The notes: generated by a model not told the origin, from the letters alone. A stretch of DNA of 64,000 bases from Sphingomonas sp. 28-66-16 (GCA_002281485.1 NCGF01000002.1:235371-299370); one strand, 5' to 3'. Counted from the stretch's first letter, positions 26,392-36,579 are shown. Program-made: numbers and translations.

Positions 26392-28482
26392 GTGGCGCCT
26401 CCCGAAAAAGCGACTCACCGGTCAAAAGCTGATTTGTCGAGCGACGGCACGCCGCCGGACATCGACCAGCGTTGCATCGACACGATCCGGACGCTGTCGA
26501 TGGACGCCGTTCAGCGGGCCAATTCGGGCCATCCCGGCACGCCAATGGCACTCGCACCGGTGATCCATACGTTGTGGCAGCAATTTCTGCGCTTCGATCC
26601 CGCCGACGCTGACTGGCCCAACCGCGATCGGTTTGTGCTGTCCAACGGCCATGCCTCGATGATGCTTTACGCCATATTGTTTCTGGCAGGGGTTCGCAGC
26701 GTCGATCAGGAGGCGCTGACGCTCGACGACATCAAGGAGGTTCGCAGTCTCGGCAGCCGCTGCCCCGGGCATCCGGAACGGGGCGTCACCCCCGGCGTCG
26801 AGACCACCACCGGGCCGCTCGGCCAGGGGTGTGGTAACAGCGTCGGCATGGCGATTGCCGGCCGCTGGCTCGGCGCGCATTTCAATCGCCCCGGCTTCGT
26901 GCTGTTTGACCACGACGTCTACGCCTTTTGCGGCGATGGCGACATGATGGAGGGCGTCAGCAGCGAAGCCGCCGCGCTTGCCGGGCATCTGATGCTCGGC
27001 AACCTGTGCTGGATCTACGACCGCAACCGCGTCACCATTGAAGGCCATACCGATCTTGCCTTTACCGAAGATGTCGCGGCGCGGTTTCTGGCCTATGGCT
27101 GGAATGTCGAACAGGTCGGCGATGCCAATGACACCAATCGGCTTGCCGACGCATTCGCCGCGTTTCGCGCCAGCATCGACGTGCCGACCCTCATCATCGT
27201 CGACAGCCATATCGGTTACGGCGCGCCGCACAAGCAGGACACCAACGCCGCCCATGGCGATCCGCTTGGGCCAGAGGAAATCCGGCTCGCCAAACGCCGC
27301 TATGGCTGGCCGGAGGGGGAAGATTTCCATGTGCCGAAAGGGGTCGAGGCGCATTACCGCGAAGGTATCGGCGCTCGTGGCGCAGACTTAAGCGCAGCTT
27401 GGCGCGATATGCTGGAAGGCTATCGTGTCGCACATCCGGAGGCGGCCGAGACGCTTGACCGGATCATCGCCGGCACGCCGCCTGCGGGCGTTGCCGATGA
27501 TCTTCCACTGTTCGCTGCCGATGCCAAGGGGATCGCCACCCGCGAAGCCTCGGCAATCGTCCTAAATACCATCGCAGAGCGCTATTCGGAAATGATCGGC
27601 GGCGCCGCCGACCTCGCGCCTTCGACCAAGACGCGGCTCAATTTCACTGGCGCAGGCGATGTGGAAGCGCCTACGCCCGGCGGTCGCAACCTGCATTTCG
27701 GCATCCGCGAACATGCAATGGGGTCGATCAGCAACGGCCTCGCCCTGTCTGGCCTGCGCCCGTTCGACGCGACCTATCTGGTGTTTTCCGACTATATGAA
27801 GCCGGCGATCCGACTGTCGGCGCTGATGGCACTGCCGGTCATCCATGTGTTCACGCATGATTCGATCGGCGTCGGCGAAGATGGCCCGACGCATCAACCG
27901 ATCGAGCAGCTGGCAGCGCTGCGCAGCATGCCCGACATGCTGACCTTCCGGCCTGCCGACGCCAACGAAGTCGTCGCGAGCTGGCGCGCCATTGTCGCAC
28001 TCCGCCAGCCCGCGTGTCTCGTCCTCACTCGCCAGGCAGTACCGACGCTCGATCGCCGCCTTTATGCCGACGCCGCTGGGGTTGCACGCGGTGCCTATGT
28101 GCTGGCTGGGGACGTCGACACCACCCCCGATCTGATCCTGATCGCGACTGGCAGCGAAGTCGCGCCGTGCGTTGCTGCCTTTGAGACGCTCCGCGCCGAG
28201 GGGGTGGCGGTACGGGTCGTCAGCATGCCGTGCTGGGCGTTGTTCGAGGCGCAGGACAAAAACTATCGCGACAGCATCCTGCCGCCGCGTGTGATGGCCC
28301 GCGTTACCGTCGAGGCGGCCTCGCCGCTGGGTTGGGATCGCTACGCCGGTGCGGTCGGAACGATCATCGCCATGCGCAGCTTTGGCACGTCGGCGCCGAC
28401 TGCCGATGTGATGCGGCAGTTCGGCTTCACGGCCGCGCACGTGCTCGCAGCAGCGCGCCAGCAGCTCGCAGCCGCTGGATGA
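26392..28482 (+). CDS. tkt: Transketolase
   Basis: A 696-residue thiamine-diphosphate enzyme that moves two-carbon units between pentose-phosphate sugars. Family motifs are ANSGHPGTPMALAP, FVLSNGHASMMLYA, TTGPLGQGCGNSVGMA, and the ThDP/Mg site CGDGDMMEGVSSEAA. The pyrimidine domain has NLHFGIREHAMGSI and HDSIGVGEDGPTHQP. The start is GTG at 26392 without a clear ribosome-binding site, so translation may be coupled to the PRC-barrel gene. It overlaps zwf by ATGA, and rpe follows. It is one of several non-oxidative pentose phosphate enzymes gathered in this island. Confidence 0.96.
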   Translation: MAPPEKATHRSKADLSSDGTPPDIDQRCIDTIRTLSMDAVQRANSGHPGTPMALAPVIHTLWQQFLRFDPADADWPNRDRFVLSNGHASMMLYAILFLAGVRSVDQEALTLDDIKEVRSLGSRCPGHPERGVTPGVETTTGPLGQGCGNSVGMAIAGRWLGAHFNRPGFVLFDHDVYAFCGDGDMMEGVSSEAAALAGHLMLGNLCWIYDRNRVTIEGHTDLAFTEDVAARFLAYGWNVEQVGDANDTNRLADAFAAFRASIDVPTLIIVDSHIGYGAPHKQDTNAAHGDPLGPEEIRLAKRRYGWPEGEDFHVPKGVEAHYREGIGARGADLSAAWRDMLEGYRVAHPEAAETLDRIIAGTPPAGVADDLPLFAADAKGIATREASAIVLNTIAERYSEMIGGAADLAPSTKTRLNFTGAGDVEAPTPGGRNLHFGIREHAMGSISNGLALSGLRPFDATYLVFSDYMKPAIRLSALMALPVIHVFTHDSIGVGEDGPTHQPIEQLAALRSMPDMLTFRPADANEVVASWRAIVALRQPACLVLTRQAVPTLDRRLYADAAGVARGAYVLAGDVDTTPDLILIATGSEVAPCVAAFETLRAEGVAVRVVSMPCWALFEAQDKNYRDSILPPRVMARVTVEAASPLGWDRYAGAVGTIIAMRSFGTSAPTADVMRQFGFTAAHVLAAARQQLAAAG

Positions 28483-30026
28483 GCGACAAAGCTGCCCCTC
28501 GCGTGGCCGCGCCGGTGATCGGCGATCCGTGTGCGATCGTTATCTTCGGCGCAGGCGGTGACATGACCAAAAGACTTATGGTCCCGGCGCTGTATAATCT
28601 GGCACGCACAGGCGTGCTGCCGCAGGATTTTGCCATCATCGGCGTCGATTTGGCAGCCGGCACGGCAGCGAGCTGGTGCAATAGCCTGCACGATATGCTG
28701 GCCAGCTTCATCGGCGACGAACGCGCCGAATTCCGGATCGACCATATCGACACGGCGGTGTGGGAAGGGCTGGCCGCCCGGATGACCTATCTCCAGGGCG
28801 ACATCACCAAGCCACAGGTTTACGCCGATATCGCCGCCGGGCTCGAAGCCGCAGCCAAGGAGCATGGCACGCAGGGCAATGCCATTTTCTACCTAGCCGT
28901 TGCGGGTAGTTTTTTCGCGAGCGTCGTCGAGCAGTTGGCCGATGCCAAGCTCACCGAGGACACCGGCACGCCTCATTGGCGCCGCGTCGTCGTCGAAAAA
29001 CCCTTTGGCCACAGCCTCGCCTCAGCCCAGGCGCTCAACCGTGACATTCTCAAGACACTGCGCGAAGACCAGATTTTCCGGATCGACCATTTTCTGGGCA
29101 AGGATACGGTGCAGAGCATTATGGCGCTGCGCTTTGCCAATGGCCTGTTCGAGCCGATCTGGAACCGCGACCGGATCGACCATGTCCAGATTACCGTCGC
29201 TGAGACGGTGGGGGTCGAGACGCGCGGCAAATTCTATGAGGCGACGGGCGCGCTGCGCGATATGGTGCCCAATCACATCTTCACATTGCTATCGATGGTC
29301 GCGATGGAGCCGCCCACCGGCTTCGACGCAGCCTCGATCCGGTCGCGCAAGGCGGATGTCTTTGCAGCTATGGCGGCGGCCCGGCCGGACCAGTCGGTGC
29401 GCGGCCAATACGGCTCGGGCTCGGTCCGCGACCGCCCTGTGCCAAGCTATCGCCAGGAGCCCGAGGTCGCTACCGACTCCCTTGTCGAAACCTATGTCGC
29501 GATGGAGCTGGCGATCGACAACTGGCGCTGGGCCGGCGTGCCGTTTTACTTCCGCACCGGCAAGCATCTGACCAAGCGCAGCACCGAGATCGCCATCCGC
29601 TTCAAGCAAGCTCCGTTTGCCGCTTTTCGCGATACGCCGGTGGATAGCTTGCGGCCCAACTGGCTGGTGCTGCGGATCGCGCCCGACGAAGGTATTTCGC
29701 TGCAATTCGAGGTCAAGCGCCCGGGGTCTGCGGTCGATCTGGCGGCGGTAAAGATGGATTTCCATTATGCTGACTGGTTCCCCAAGGAGCCCAATGTCGG
29801 CTATGAAACGCTGATCCGCGATGTGATGGTGGGCGACCAGACGCTGTTCATGCGCGCCGACATGGTCGAGCAGGGGTGGCGGATCGTCCAGCCGGTGCTC
29901 GATGCCTGGGCCGCAGATGCGGATGGTCCCGATGGCTACGCATCCGGCAGCGACGGACCGGCGGCGGCAGCTGCATTGCTCGCGCGGAGCGGGCGCGACT
30001 GGCGGCCGATCGGCATCCCGGCATGA
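28479..30026 (+). CDS. zwf: Glucose-6-phosphate dehydrogenase
   Basis: A 515-residue oxidoreductase that makes 6-phosphogluconolactone and NAD(P)H. The nucleotide-binding loop is IFGAGGDMTKR (instead of the common GASGDL), the substrate loop VVVEKPFGHS, and the catalytic region FRIDHFLGKDTVQ carries the active-site His. The start ATGA overlaps the tkt stop and the end overlaps rpe, so this is a tightly coupled operon. No 6-phosphogluconolactonase gene was found nearby, although gnd is present, so that step must be encoded elsewhere or be spontaneous. Confidence 0.96.
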   Translation: MSDKAAPRVAAPVIGDPCAIVIFGAGGDMTKRLMVPALYNLARTGVLPQDFAIIGVDLAAGTAASWCNSLHDMLASFIGDERAEFRIDHIDTAVWEGLAARMTYLQGDITKPQVYADIAAGLEAAAKEHGTQGNAIFYLAVAGSFFASVVEQLADAKLTEDTGTPHWRRVVVEKPFGHSLASAQALNRDILKTLREDQIFRIDHFLGKDTVQSIMALRFANGLFEPIWNRDRIDHVQITVAETVGVETRGKFYEATGALRDMVPNHIFTLLSMVAMEPPTGFDAASIRSRKADVFAAMAAARPDQSVRGQYGSGSVRDRPVPSYRQEPEVATDSLVETYVAMELAIDNWRWAGVPFYFRTGKHLTKRSTEIAIRFKQAPFAAFRDTPVDSLRPNWLVLRIAPDEGISLQFEVKRPGSAVDLAAVKMDFHYADWFPKEPNVGYETLIRDVMVGDQTLFMRADMVEQGWRIVQPVLDAWAADADGPDGYASGSDGPAAAAALLARSGRDWRPIGIPA

Positions 30027-30760
30027 TGGCGATTCCGGCCCCCGCCAGCGACACCGCCCCGCCATCGGTCATCATAGCGGCCTCCATCCTCGCGGCGGAT
30101 TTCGGGCACCTTGCCGATGAAGTTCACGCGGTAGATGCCGCCGGGGCGGACTGGATCCATGTCGACGTGATGGACGGCCGCTTCGTGCCGGAAATCACCA
30201 TTGGTCCCGGCGTCGTGGCAGCGATCCGCCGAAGCACGGCAAAACCGCTGAACGTCCATCTGATGATCGTCGAGCCCGACCGGCAGATCGCTGCCTTTGC
30301 AGCGGCCGGCGCCGATCACATCCTCATCCATGCCGAGGCGACCGCAACGGTCCATCTCCACCGCGTGCTCGGCGAAATCCGAGCGCTCGGGTGCAAAGCG
30401 GGGGTCGTACTCGATCCGGCCACGCCTGCGGCGATGATCGACTATGTGCTTCAGCTTTGCGATATCGCAATGGTGATGACGGTCAGTCCCGGCGCGGGTG
30501 GCCAGGCCTTCCTGCCCGACATGTTGCCCAAGATTCGTCACCTGCGCGCGCTGTGCAACGAACGCGGGCTCGTGCCGATCATCGAGGTCGATGGCGGCCT
30601 GGATGATGAGACGACGGGCCTCGCAATTGCCGCGGGCGCCAGTGCCATTGCGGCGGGCAGCGCGATCTTCGGGTCGCCCGATTATGCAGCAGCAATCGCC
30701 GGCATCCGCCGATCGGCCCGCGCCGCGCCGACCGACATCATGCCTCGCATCAGTCCTTGA
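30023..30760 (+). CDS. rpe: Ribulose-phosphate 3-epimerase
   Basis: A 245-residue TIM-barrel epimerase interconverting ribulose-5-P and xylulose-5-P. Motifs are IIAASILAADFGHL, WIHVDVMDGRFVP with metal ligands, LNVHLMI and IIEVDGGLDDET. The usual M-S-V-N-P-G-F-G-G loop reads MTVSPGAGGQAF, with Asn to Ser and Phe to Ala, which may alter the active site. The first of two tandem ATGs (30023) overlaps the zwf stop. The stop codon itself lies inside copy 5 of the 19-bp motif, which drives the next operon. Confidence 0.93.
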   Translation: MMAIPAPASDTAPPSVIIAASILAADFGHLADEVHAVDAAGADWIHVDVMDGRFVPEITIGPGVVAAIRRSTAKPLNVHLMIVEPDRQIAAFAAAGADHILIHAEATATVHLHRVLGEIRALGCKAGVVLDPATPAAMIDYVLQLCDIAMVMTVSPGAGGQAFLPDMLPKIRHLRALCNERGLVPIIEVDGGLDDETTGLAIAAGASAIAAGSAIFGSPDYAAAIAGIRRSARAAPTDIMPRISP

Positions 30761-30776
30761 GTAGTTTCCGATCCCG
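30758..30776 (+). promoter_or_regulatory. 19-bp repeated motif, copy 5 (upstream of gnd operon)
   Basis: TGAGTAGTTTCCGATCCCG. Its first three bases are the rpe stop codon. The -10-like box is weak (CAAGTT after 21 bases). The gnd start is 82 bases downstream. Confidence 0.68.
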
Positions 30777-30858
30777 GTCGGGCTGGGTCCGTGCCCCCAA
30801 GTTGGGCGTTAACGGTTGATCAGGTCCCGACCCTGATCGCAGGCTTTGGAGCAACGAC

Positions 30859-31905
30859 ATGCAGATAGGAATTATCGGCCTTGGCCGCATGGGCCTCAAC
30901 ATCGGTATCCGCCTGTCCGATGCCGGCCATGACTGCGTGGTGTTCGACCGGGACCCCGCCGCGACTACCGCAGCCGTCGCCAAGGGGCTGAAGGGGGCAG
31001 ACGATCTGGCCGCGATGCTGGCAATGCTCGCTCCGCCGCGCCTGGTATGGCTGATGCTGCCGGCGGCGGTCGTCGACGGCGCAATCGCCGATCTCGTCCC
31101 CGGGCTTATCGAAGGCGACGTGGTCGTCGATGGCGGCAACAGCCATTATCTCGACGATCTTCGCCGCGCTCAGGCGCTGGGGTCGGCGGGGCTCCACTAT
31201 GTCGATGTCGGGGTCAGCGGCGGCGTATGGGGTCGCGAGCGCGGGTTCTGCCATATGATCGGCGGCGAGCACGATATCGTCCAGCGCCTCGACCCGATTT
31301 TCCGGTCGCTGGCGCCCGGTGTTGCGGCGGCAGCGCGCACGCCCGGCGCGACGGGTGAACCCGGCAATGCCGAACTGGGCTATCTCCACTGCGGCCCCGC
31401 AGGCGCAGGGCATTTCGTCAAGATGGTCCATAATGGCATCGAATACGGCATGATGGCGGCACTTGCCGAAGGGCTGAATGTCCTGCGCCATGCCAATGTC
31501 GGCGCAGGCGTGCATGCTGCGGATGCGGAAACCGCACCACTGCGTGAGCCCGAACATTATCGCTATGATTTCGACATGGCTGCCGTCAGCGAGGTCTGGC
31601 GGCGCGGCAGCGTCATTTCCTCATGGCTGCTCGATCTGGCGGCGGGGGCGCTGCGCGCCGATCCCGGTCTCGATCATTTTGCGGGCCGCGTTTCCGATTC
31701 GGGTGAGGGGCGCTGGACGCTGCAGGTCGCGATCGACGAAGGCGTGCCGGCACCGGTGCTCGCCACCGCCTTGTTCGCGCGGTTCGAATCGCGCGGCGCT
31801 GCCGATTATGCCGATCGCTTGCTGTCTGCGCTGCGCTTCGGCTTTGGCGGCCATCTGGAAAAAACGGCCGCGGCGGCACCGGTCGCCGAGCCCGCACCGC
31901 AATGA
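30859..31905 (+). CDS. gnd: 6-phosphogluconate dehydrogenase, decarboxylating (short YqeC/GntZ type)
   Basis: A 348-residue enzyme. It has the N-terminal Rossmann motif IGIIGLGRMGLNIG, the substrate loop VVDGGNSHYLDDL and the catalytic stretch GPAGAGHFVKMVHNGIEYGMM with Lys and Asn. The length is that of the shorter GntZ/YqeC group rather than the 470-residue enteric Gnd. A TTGGAG site precedes the ATG. It is first in a four-gene unit, gnd-tal-pgi-phosphatase, each overlapping the next by ATGA, preceded by motif copy 5. It supplies ribulose-5-P and a reduced pyridine nucleotide. Confidence 0.93.
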   Translation: MQIGIIGLGRMGLNIGIRLSDAGHDCVVFDRDPAATTAAVAKGLKGADDLAAMLAMLAPPRLVWLMLPAAVVDGAIADLVPGLIEGDVVVDGGNSHYLDDLRRAQALGSAGLHYVDVGVSGGVWGRERGFCHMIGGEHDIVQRLDPIFRSLAPGVAAAARTPGATGEPGNAELGYLHCGPAGAGHFVKMVHNGIEYGMMAALAEGLNVLRHANVGAGVHAADAETAPLREPEHYRYDFDMAAVSEVWRRGSVISSWLLDLAAGALRADPGLDHFAGRVSDSGEGRWTLQVAIDEGVPAPVLATALFARFESRGAADYADRLLSALRFGFGGHLEKTAAAAPVAEPAPQ

Positions 31906-32999
31906 AAGTCCCTGCCATGCTCGCGCCCGCAACCGCCGCCCTCAGTCGCCTCGGCCAGAGCCTGTGGCTGGACAACATCACCCGCGATCTGCTCGATCAT
32001 GGCACACTGCAGCACTATATCGACACGATGTCGGTTACCGGGCTGACGTCCAACCCGACGATCTTCGACAAGGCCATCGCCAGCAGCACCGCTTATGATG
32101 CCGAGATCCGGGATCGCCACAGTGCAGGCGAAAGTGACGAGACGCTATTCTTCCATCTTGCGATCGCAGATCTTCGACGCGCTGCCGATCTGTTCGCAAC
32201 AGTCTATGCCGCGCGCTGCGGCGTTGATGGCTTTGTATCGCTGGAAGTGTCGCCGCAGCTGGCGCACGACACCGACGCGACGATCGCTCAGGCCAAGTCG
32301 CTCCACGCCAGTGCGGCGCGCGCCAATCTGTACATGAAGATACCGGGCACGGCGGAAGGGATACCGGCGATCGCCGAATGCATATTCGCGGGTGTGCCGG
32401 TAAACGTCACGCTGCTATTTTCGGTCAGCCAGTACCGCGCGGCGGCCGATGCCTGGCTGAACGGGCTCGAACGGCGCGTCTCCGCAGGGCTGGCGCCCGA
32501 TACCGCCTCAGTCGCGTCGCTGTTTGTCAGCAGGTGGGACGTTGCAGTTGCCGATCGCACTAGCGCGCCGCTCCGTAATACGCTGGGCATTGCCATTGCC
32601 GGGCAGGTATACCGAGCGTACCGCGAAACGCTCGAATCCGATCGTTTCCAGCGGCTGCAGAATTTTGGCGCGCGGGCGCAACGGCTGTTGTTCGCGAGCA
32701 CCGGGACGAAGGACCCGGCTGCCTCGGACACGCTTTATGTCGGCGCGCTGGCGGCACCAAACACGATCAACACCTTGCCCGAAGGAACATTGCAGGCGTT
32801 TGCCGCGCATGGCTATACGCCCGCCACGATGAGGCATGCGGCGGGCGAGGCCGATGCGATGGTGGCGCGGCATGTGGCGGCGGGCATCGATATCGACGCG
32901 CTCGGCGCCCAATTGCAGGAAGAAGGCGCCCGATCCTTCGTCGCGTCATGGCAAAGCTTGCTTGCGGCGATTGCGCGCAAGCGCCAGCAGGCGGCATGA
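31902..32999 (+). CDS. tal: Transaldolase
   Basis: A 365-residue transaldolase of the actinobacterial/cyanobacterial-like class. Motifs are [40 protein letters not shown] and the Schiff-base Lys in [16 protein letters not shown], with [19 protein letters not shown] following. The region [18 protein letters not shown] closes the active site. It transfers dihydroxyacetone units between sugar phosphates, linking Pgi/Zwf products to pentose phosphates. It overlaps gnd and pgi by 4 bases each, so the three are co-expressed. Confidence 0.94.
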   Translation: MKVPAMLAPATAALSRLGQSLWLDNITRDLLDHGTLQHYIDTMSVTGLTSNPTIFDKAIASSTAYDAEIRDRHSAGESDETLFFHLAIADLRRAADLFATVYAARCGVDGFVSLEVSPQLAHDTDATIAQAKSLHASAARANLYMKIPGTAEGIPAIAECIFAGVPVNVTLLFSVSQYRAAADAWLNGLERRVSAGLAPDTASVASLFVSRWDVAVADRTSAPLRNTLGIAIAGQVYRAYRETLESDRFQRLQNFGARAQRLLFASTGTKDPAASDTLYVGALAAPNTINTLPEGTLQAFAAHGYTPATMRHAAGEADAMVARHVAAGIDIDALGAQLQEEGARSFVASWQSLLAAIARKRQQAA

Positions 33000-34582
33000 G
33001 CCCGAGCTCCGCTTGGGCGGCGCTGACCGCCCACCATCAGCGCATCAAGGACGTGCATCTTCGCACCCTGTTTGACGATGATCCGGGCCGTGCGGAGCGA
33101 TTCTCGGCCGAAGCAGCCGGCCTGTTGCTCGATTTTTCAAAGAACCGCATCAGCAACGAAACCATCGATCTATTGGTTGCGCTCGCCGCCGAGCGCGGGG
33201 TCGTAGATCGCCGCGATGCGATGTTTGCCGGTGAGCGGATCAATACCAGTGAAGATCGCGCGGTCCTCCATGTCGCCTTACGCGCGCCACCAGGCGAGCA
33301 ATTGAGCGTCGACGACATCAACGTCGTGCCGGATGTGCACCAGGTGCTGGCGGCCATGGGGACGTTTGCAGATGGCGTCCGCAGTGGTGCGCTGACCGGG
33401 CATGGTGGCAAGCGTTTCACCACGATCATCAATATCGGCATCGGCGGGTCATATCTCGGCCCCGAAATGGCCGCGCTGGCGCTGCGCGAATTTCGCGATC
33501 CGAGCCTCGATTTTCGCTTTGTCGCCAATGTTGACGGCGCCGCGTTCAGCGCGGCGACGGAGGATCTGGATGCCGGGGAAACCCTGTTCATCGTTGCCTC
33601 AAAAACCTTCACGACGCTTGAAACCATGGCCAACGCCGCCGCCGCTCGCGCCTGGCTGGTCGATCGGCTGGGTGAGGAGGCGGCGGTGGCGAGCCACTTT
33701 GCCGCCGTCTCGACGAACATTGCCGGCGCCGTTGCCTTCGGTATCGATCTGGCGCGCATCTTCGGCTTCTGGGACTGGGTCGGCGGGCGCTATTCGATGG
33801 ACAGCGCGATCGGGCTGTCCACCATGATCGCAATCGGTCCCGATAGCTTTCAGGAGATGCTCGGCGGCTTTCACGCCATGGACGCGCATTTCAGGACGGC
33901 GCAGCCCGCCGCCAATTTGCCGATGTTGCTGGGGCTGATATCGGTTTGGTACAACAACTTCTTCGGTGCGCAAACGCTGGCGGTCATCCCTTATGCTGCT
34001 GCGCTGGCGCGGTTTCCGGCCTATCTCCAGCAGCTCCAGATGGAGAGCAACGGCAAGCATGTCGATCTTGCCGGGCACATGGTTGATGGCGACACCGGGC
34101 CGATCATCTGGGGTGAACCGGGCACCGACGGCCAGCACAGCTTCTTCCAGCTGCTCCACCAGGGCACACGCCTAGTCCCGTGCGACCTGATCGGGTTCTG
34201 CCGGCCGTTGAGCCCGCTCATCGACCAGCACGACCTACTGATGGCCAGTCTGTTCGCGCAGGCCGAGGCGCTTGCCTTTGGCAAGGCGGCGGATGCCGAC
34301 GCTCCGTACCGCGCGACCGAAGGCAACCGGCCGACCAACATTATCCTCGCGGAGCGGCTCGATCCGGCGACGCTCGGCGCGCTCGTCGCGCTGTATGAGC
34401 ACAGCGTCTTCACTCAAGGCGCGATCTGGGGAATCGATAGCTTCGATCAATGGGGCGTCGAGCTGGGCAAGGAGCTTGCCGACGCCATCATTCCCGAGCT
34501 GAACCGCGATACCGCGCCGGCACTGGTGCACGACACGTCGACCAACGCGCTGATCGAGCGCTACCGGGCGCTGCGCGGATGA
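32996..34582 (+). CDS. pgi: Glucose-6-phosphate isomerase
   Basis: A 528-residue isomerase interconverting glucose-6-P and fructose-6-P. Signatures are [18 protein letters not shown], the sugar-phosphate loop [36 protein letters not shown], the catalytic Glu in [14 protein letters not shown], and [16 protein letters not shown] with the ring-opening His. The start ATGA overlaps tal; a longer upstream frame is just readthrough of the tal region. Pgi is the entry point from glucose-6-P to the fructose-6-P that phosphoketolase can split. Confidence 0.96.
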   Translation: MSPSSAWAALTAHHQRIKDVHLRTLFDDDPGRAERFSAEAAGLLLDFSKNRISNETIDLLVALAAERGVVDRRDAMFAGERINTSEDRAVLHVALRAPPGEQLSVDDINVVPDVHQVLAAMGTFADGVRSGALTGHGGKRFTTIINIGIGGSYLGPEMAALALREFRDPSLDFRFVANVDGAAFSAATEDLDAGETLFIVASKTFTTLETMANAAAARAWLVDRLGEEAAVASHFAAVSTNIAGAVAFGIDLARIFGFWDWVGGRYSMDSAIGLSTMIAIGPDSFQEMLGGFHAMDAHFRTAQPAANLPMLLGLISVWYNNFFGAQTLAVIPYAAALARFPAYLQQLQMESNGKHVDLAGHMVDGDTGPIIWGEPGTDGQHSFFQLLHQGTRLVPCDLIGFCRPLSPLIDQHDLLMASLFAQAEALAFGKAADADAPYRATEGNRPTNIILAERLDPATLGALVALYEHSVFTQGAIWGIDSFDQWGVELGKELADAIIPELNRDTAPALVHDTSTNALIERYRALRG

Positions 34583-35226
34583 GCAACACGACCCGCGATA
34601 ACCCGACGCCGACGATCTACCTCATCCGCCACGGTGAGACCACATGGTCGTTGAGCGGCCAGCATACCGGCAGAACCGATCTCGCACTGACACCGCATGG
34701 TGAGGATCAGGCGCGCGCGCTGTCACCGGTGCTGGAGAGGATTACTTTTAGCCATGTCATGACCAGTCCGCTGCGCCGCGCGCGCCAGACATGTCAGCTG
34801 GCAGGACTTGCCGAGGTGGCAATCGTCGAGCCCGATCTGATTGAATGGGATTATGGCGAGTATGAAGGGCTGCGCTCGGCCGATATCCGCAAGCAAAGGC
34901 CCGACTGGTCGATCTTTCGCGATGGTTGTCCCGGCGGCGAAACCGCAGACCAGATCGCCCGCCGCGCCGACCGGATGATCGCCCGGCTGGCTGGGCTCGC
35001 TGGCAATATCGCGCTGTTCGGCCACGGCCAATTCGGGCGCAGCCTTGCCGTGCGCTGGATCGATCTGGCGCTCGTCAACGCTGGGCGGCTGACGCTGGAC
35101 ACGGCATCGCTCGGCATCCTGGGCCATGACGGGCACCATTCGGATACAAGGGTCATTGCACTTTGGAACTTTGTCCCGAGCGGAAACGTCGCGCATCGCG
35201 CTCAGGCCTACCCTACGCAAGCATAG
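34579..35226 (+). CDS. Histidine phosphatase family protein (phosphoglycerate-mutase-like)
   Basis: A 215-residue enzyme with the catalytic motif [12 protein letters not shown] (phospho-His), the second Arg in [14 protein letters not shown], the acid loop [13 protein letters not shown] and the second His in [12 protein letters not shown]. The branch covers phosphoglycerate mutases, sugar phosphatases and cobalamin phosphatases. The short insert and the position after pgi favour a sugar-phosphate phosphatase over a glycolytic mutase, but this is open. It is the last gene of the gnd operon. Its TAG stop lies within motif copy 6. Confidence 0.85.
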   Translation: MSNTTRDNPTPTIYLIRHGETTWSLSGQHTGRTDLALTPHGEDQARALSPVLERITFSHVMTSPLRRARQTCQLAGLAEVAIVEPDLIEWDYGEYEGLRSADIRKQRPDWSIFRDGCPGGETADQIARRADRMIARLAGLAGNIALFGHGQFGRSLAVRWIDLALVNAGRLTLDTASLGILGHDGHHSDTRVIALWNFVPSGNVAHRAQAYPTQA

Positions 35227-35242
35227 GTAGATTCCGATGCTG
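35224..35242 (+). promoter_or_regulatory. 19-bp repeated motif, copy 6
   Basis: TAGGTAGATTCCGATGCTG, with a good TATAGA box (35262-35267) 19 bases later. Its first three bases are the stop codon of the histidine phosphatase. It points to the small gene at 35376 and to tpiA. Confidence 0.73.
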
Positions 35243-35375
35243 CCGACGTTGCCGGAAAATTTATAGACTAGCCAATCAATACCGTCGCTTAAGCTTATCG
35301 ACCCAGCGTGGCCCTTTGGCCGCTTGGTCGGTTGTTAGGGCTATGGACTATTGGCATCGCACGAGGGATCTTAAC

Positions 35376-35600
35376 ATGGAGTCGGCTTCCAATTCATTTC
35401 TTTGCGGGCGCGCAAGCACCGAGATCAATATGGCCGCTGACGCGTACGATGCGTCTGCAACGTGGTCGCATACCCACCTTGCGCAACTCTATATCCTTAG
35501 GTGCAGCGAGGCGACATGGCATTCAATAGTGTGCGACAGCTGCGAATTAGGAACCGAGTGCGAGCGGTTGCGGGCGAAGCACCATGCAGAGTTTGCATAG
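35376..35600 (+). CDS. Small Cys-containing hypothetical protein
   Basis: A 74-residue frame beginning MESASNSFLCGRASTEIN. The central helix ATWSHTHLAQLYILRCSEATW leads to a compact IVCDSCELGTECERL motif with three Cys, suggestive of a metal- or redox-binding turn. The ribosome-binding site is weak. Support comes from its place about 110 bases downstream of the TATAGA box of motif copy 6, in an otherwise empty gap before tpiA. No family was recognised. Confidence 0.42.
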   Translation: MESASNSFLCGRASTEINMAADAYDASATWSHTHLAQLYILRCSEATWHSIVCDSCELGTECERLRAKHHAEFA

Positions 35601-35775
35601 GCTCCCAAAATGACCAACAGGCGAGGGTTGGCCATGTCGTCGATTTCAAGCCTAGCGGCTCCAATGCTGTTACCGCGCCGCGGGATTTTCTCCAAAAGGC
35701 GGTCATCAGTCGCTTCATGGGCCGTTTCCAGCCGCGAAGGCCCAATGGCTGGCAAGAAAATGAGGAAATCCTTGA

Positions 35776-36579
35776 GTGCCGTTCCTCATCGCCGCCAATT
35801 GGAAAATGTATGGCCTCGACGAGCAACTGACAGAAATTAGGGCAATATCCGAGTGCGTGCGAACCTTGGCGAGCGCGATCGATGTGCTGGTCTGCGTTCC
35901 TGCCACGCTCATATCGCGTGCGGTAGACGCAAGTGGTGGAGGCGTTGCGATCGGCGGCGAGGATTGTGATGCCGCCATCAGTGGCGCTTTTACAGGCGAT
36001 GTAAGCGCTGAGATGCTCAAGGATGCCGGCGCAAGTGCGGTCATTGTCGGGCATTCGGAGCGGCGCGCAAAGCACCACGAAACAGACGCCATGGTCGCCG
36101 CCAAAGCAGCGGCCGCCGCGCGGGCCGGATTGGGTGCTATCATCTGTATCGGCGAGACCAAAGCTCAACGTGACGCGGGCGAAGCGCTGCAAGTCTGCAG
36201 CGCCCAGCTTGAGTCGAGCCTGCCGGTCGATCGGCGGCTGCTTGCTGGGAGCGCGATCGCCTATGAACCCTTATGGGCGATCGGCAGCGGGAGTATGCCC
36301 GCAGGCGAGGTGACCAGCGAGGTTCACGCGCATATTCGCCAACAACTAAAGGTGCTGCTGGGAGAGCGAGAAAACAGCGTCCCGGTGCTTTACGGGGGAT
36401 CGGTCACCCCCGACAATGCCACCGAAATTCTGGCATTGCCCGAGGTGGGCGGGGTGCTGGTCGGGGGTGCCAGCCTGAGGTCAGCGGATTTCAATGCCAT
36501 CGTTCGAGCAGCAGCAGCGATCGCGGGCACGTCTGCTGCGTCGAACGCAGCAGATTTGGCTTATAGGGCCGGTCGTTGA
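35776..36579 (+). CDS. tpiA: Triosephosphate isomerase
   Basis: A 267-residue isomerase interconverting dihydroxyacetone-P and glyceraldehyde-3-P. The N-terminal LIAANWKMYG carries the substrate Asn and Lys. GAFTGDVSAEML and IVGHSERRAKH carry the electrophilic His, the catalytic Glu is in AIAYEPLWAIGSG, and VLYGGSVTPDNA binds phosphate. The start is GTG with GAGGAAA about 9 bases upstream. It is either monocistronic or transcribed with the small upstream gene. With aldolase, transaldolase and transketolase it closes the carbon-rearrangement set of the island. Confidence 0.94.
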   Translation: MPFLIAANWKMYGLDEQLTEIRAISECVRTLASAIDVLVCVPATLISRAVDASGGGVAIGGEDCDAAISGAFTGDVSAEMLKDAGASAVIVGHSERRAKHHETDAMVAAKAAAAARAGLGAIICIGETKAQRDAGEALQVCSAQLESSLPVDRRLLAGSAIAYEPLWAIGSGSMPAGEVTSEVHAHIRQQLKVLLGERENSVPVLYGGSVTPDNATEILALPEVGGVLVGGASLRSADFNAIVRAAAAIAGTSAASNAADLAYRAGR

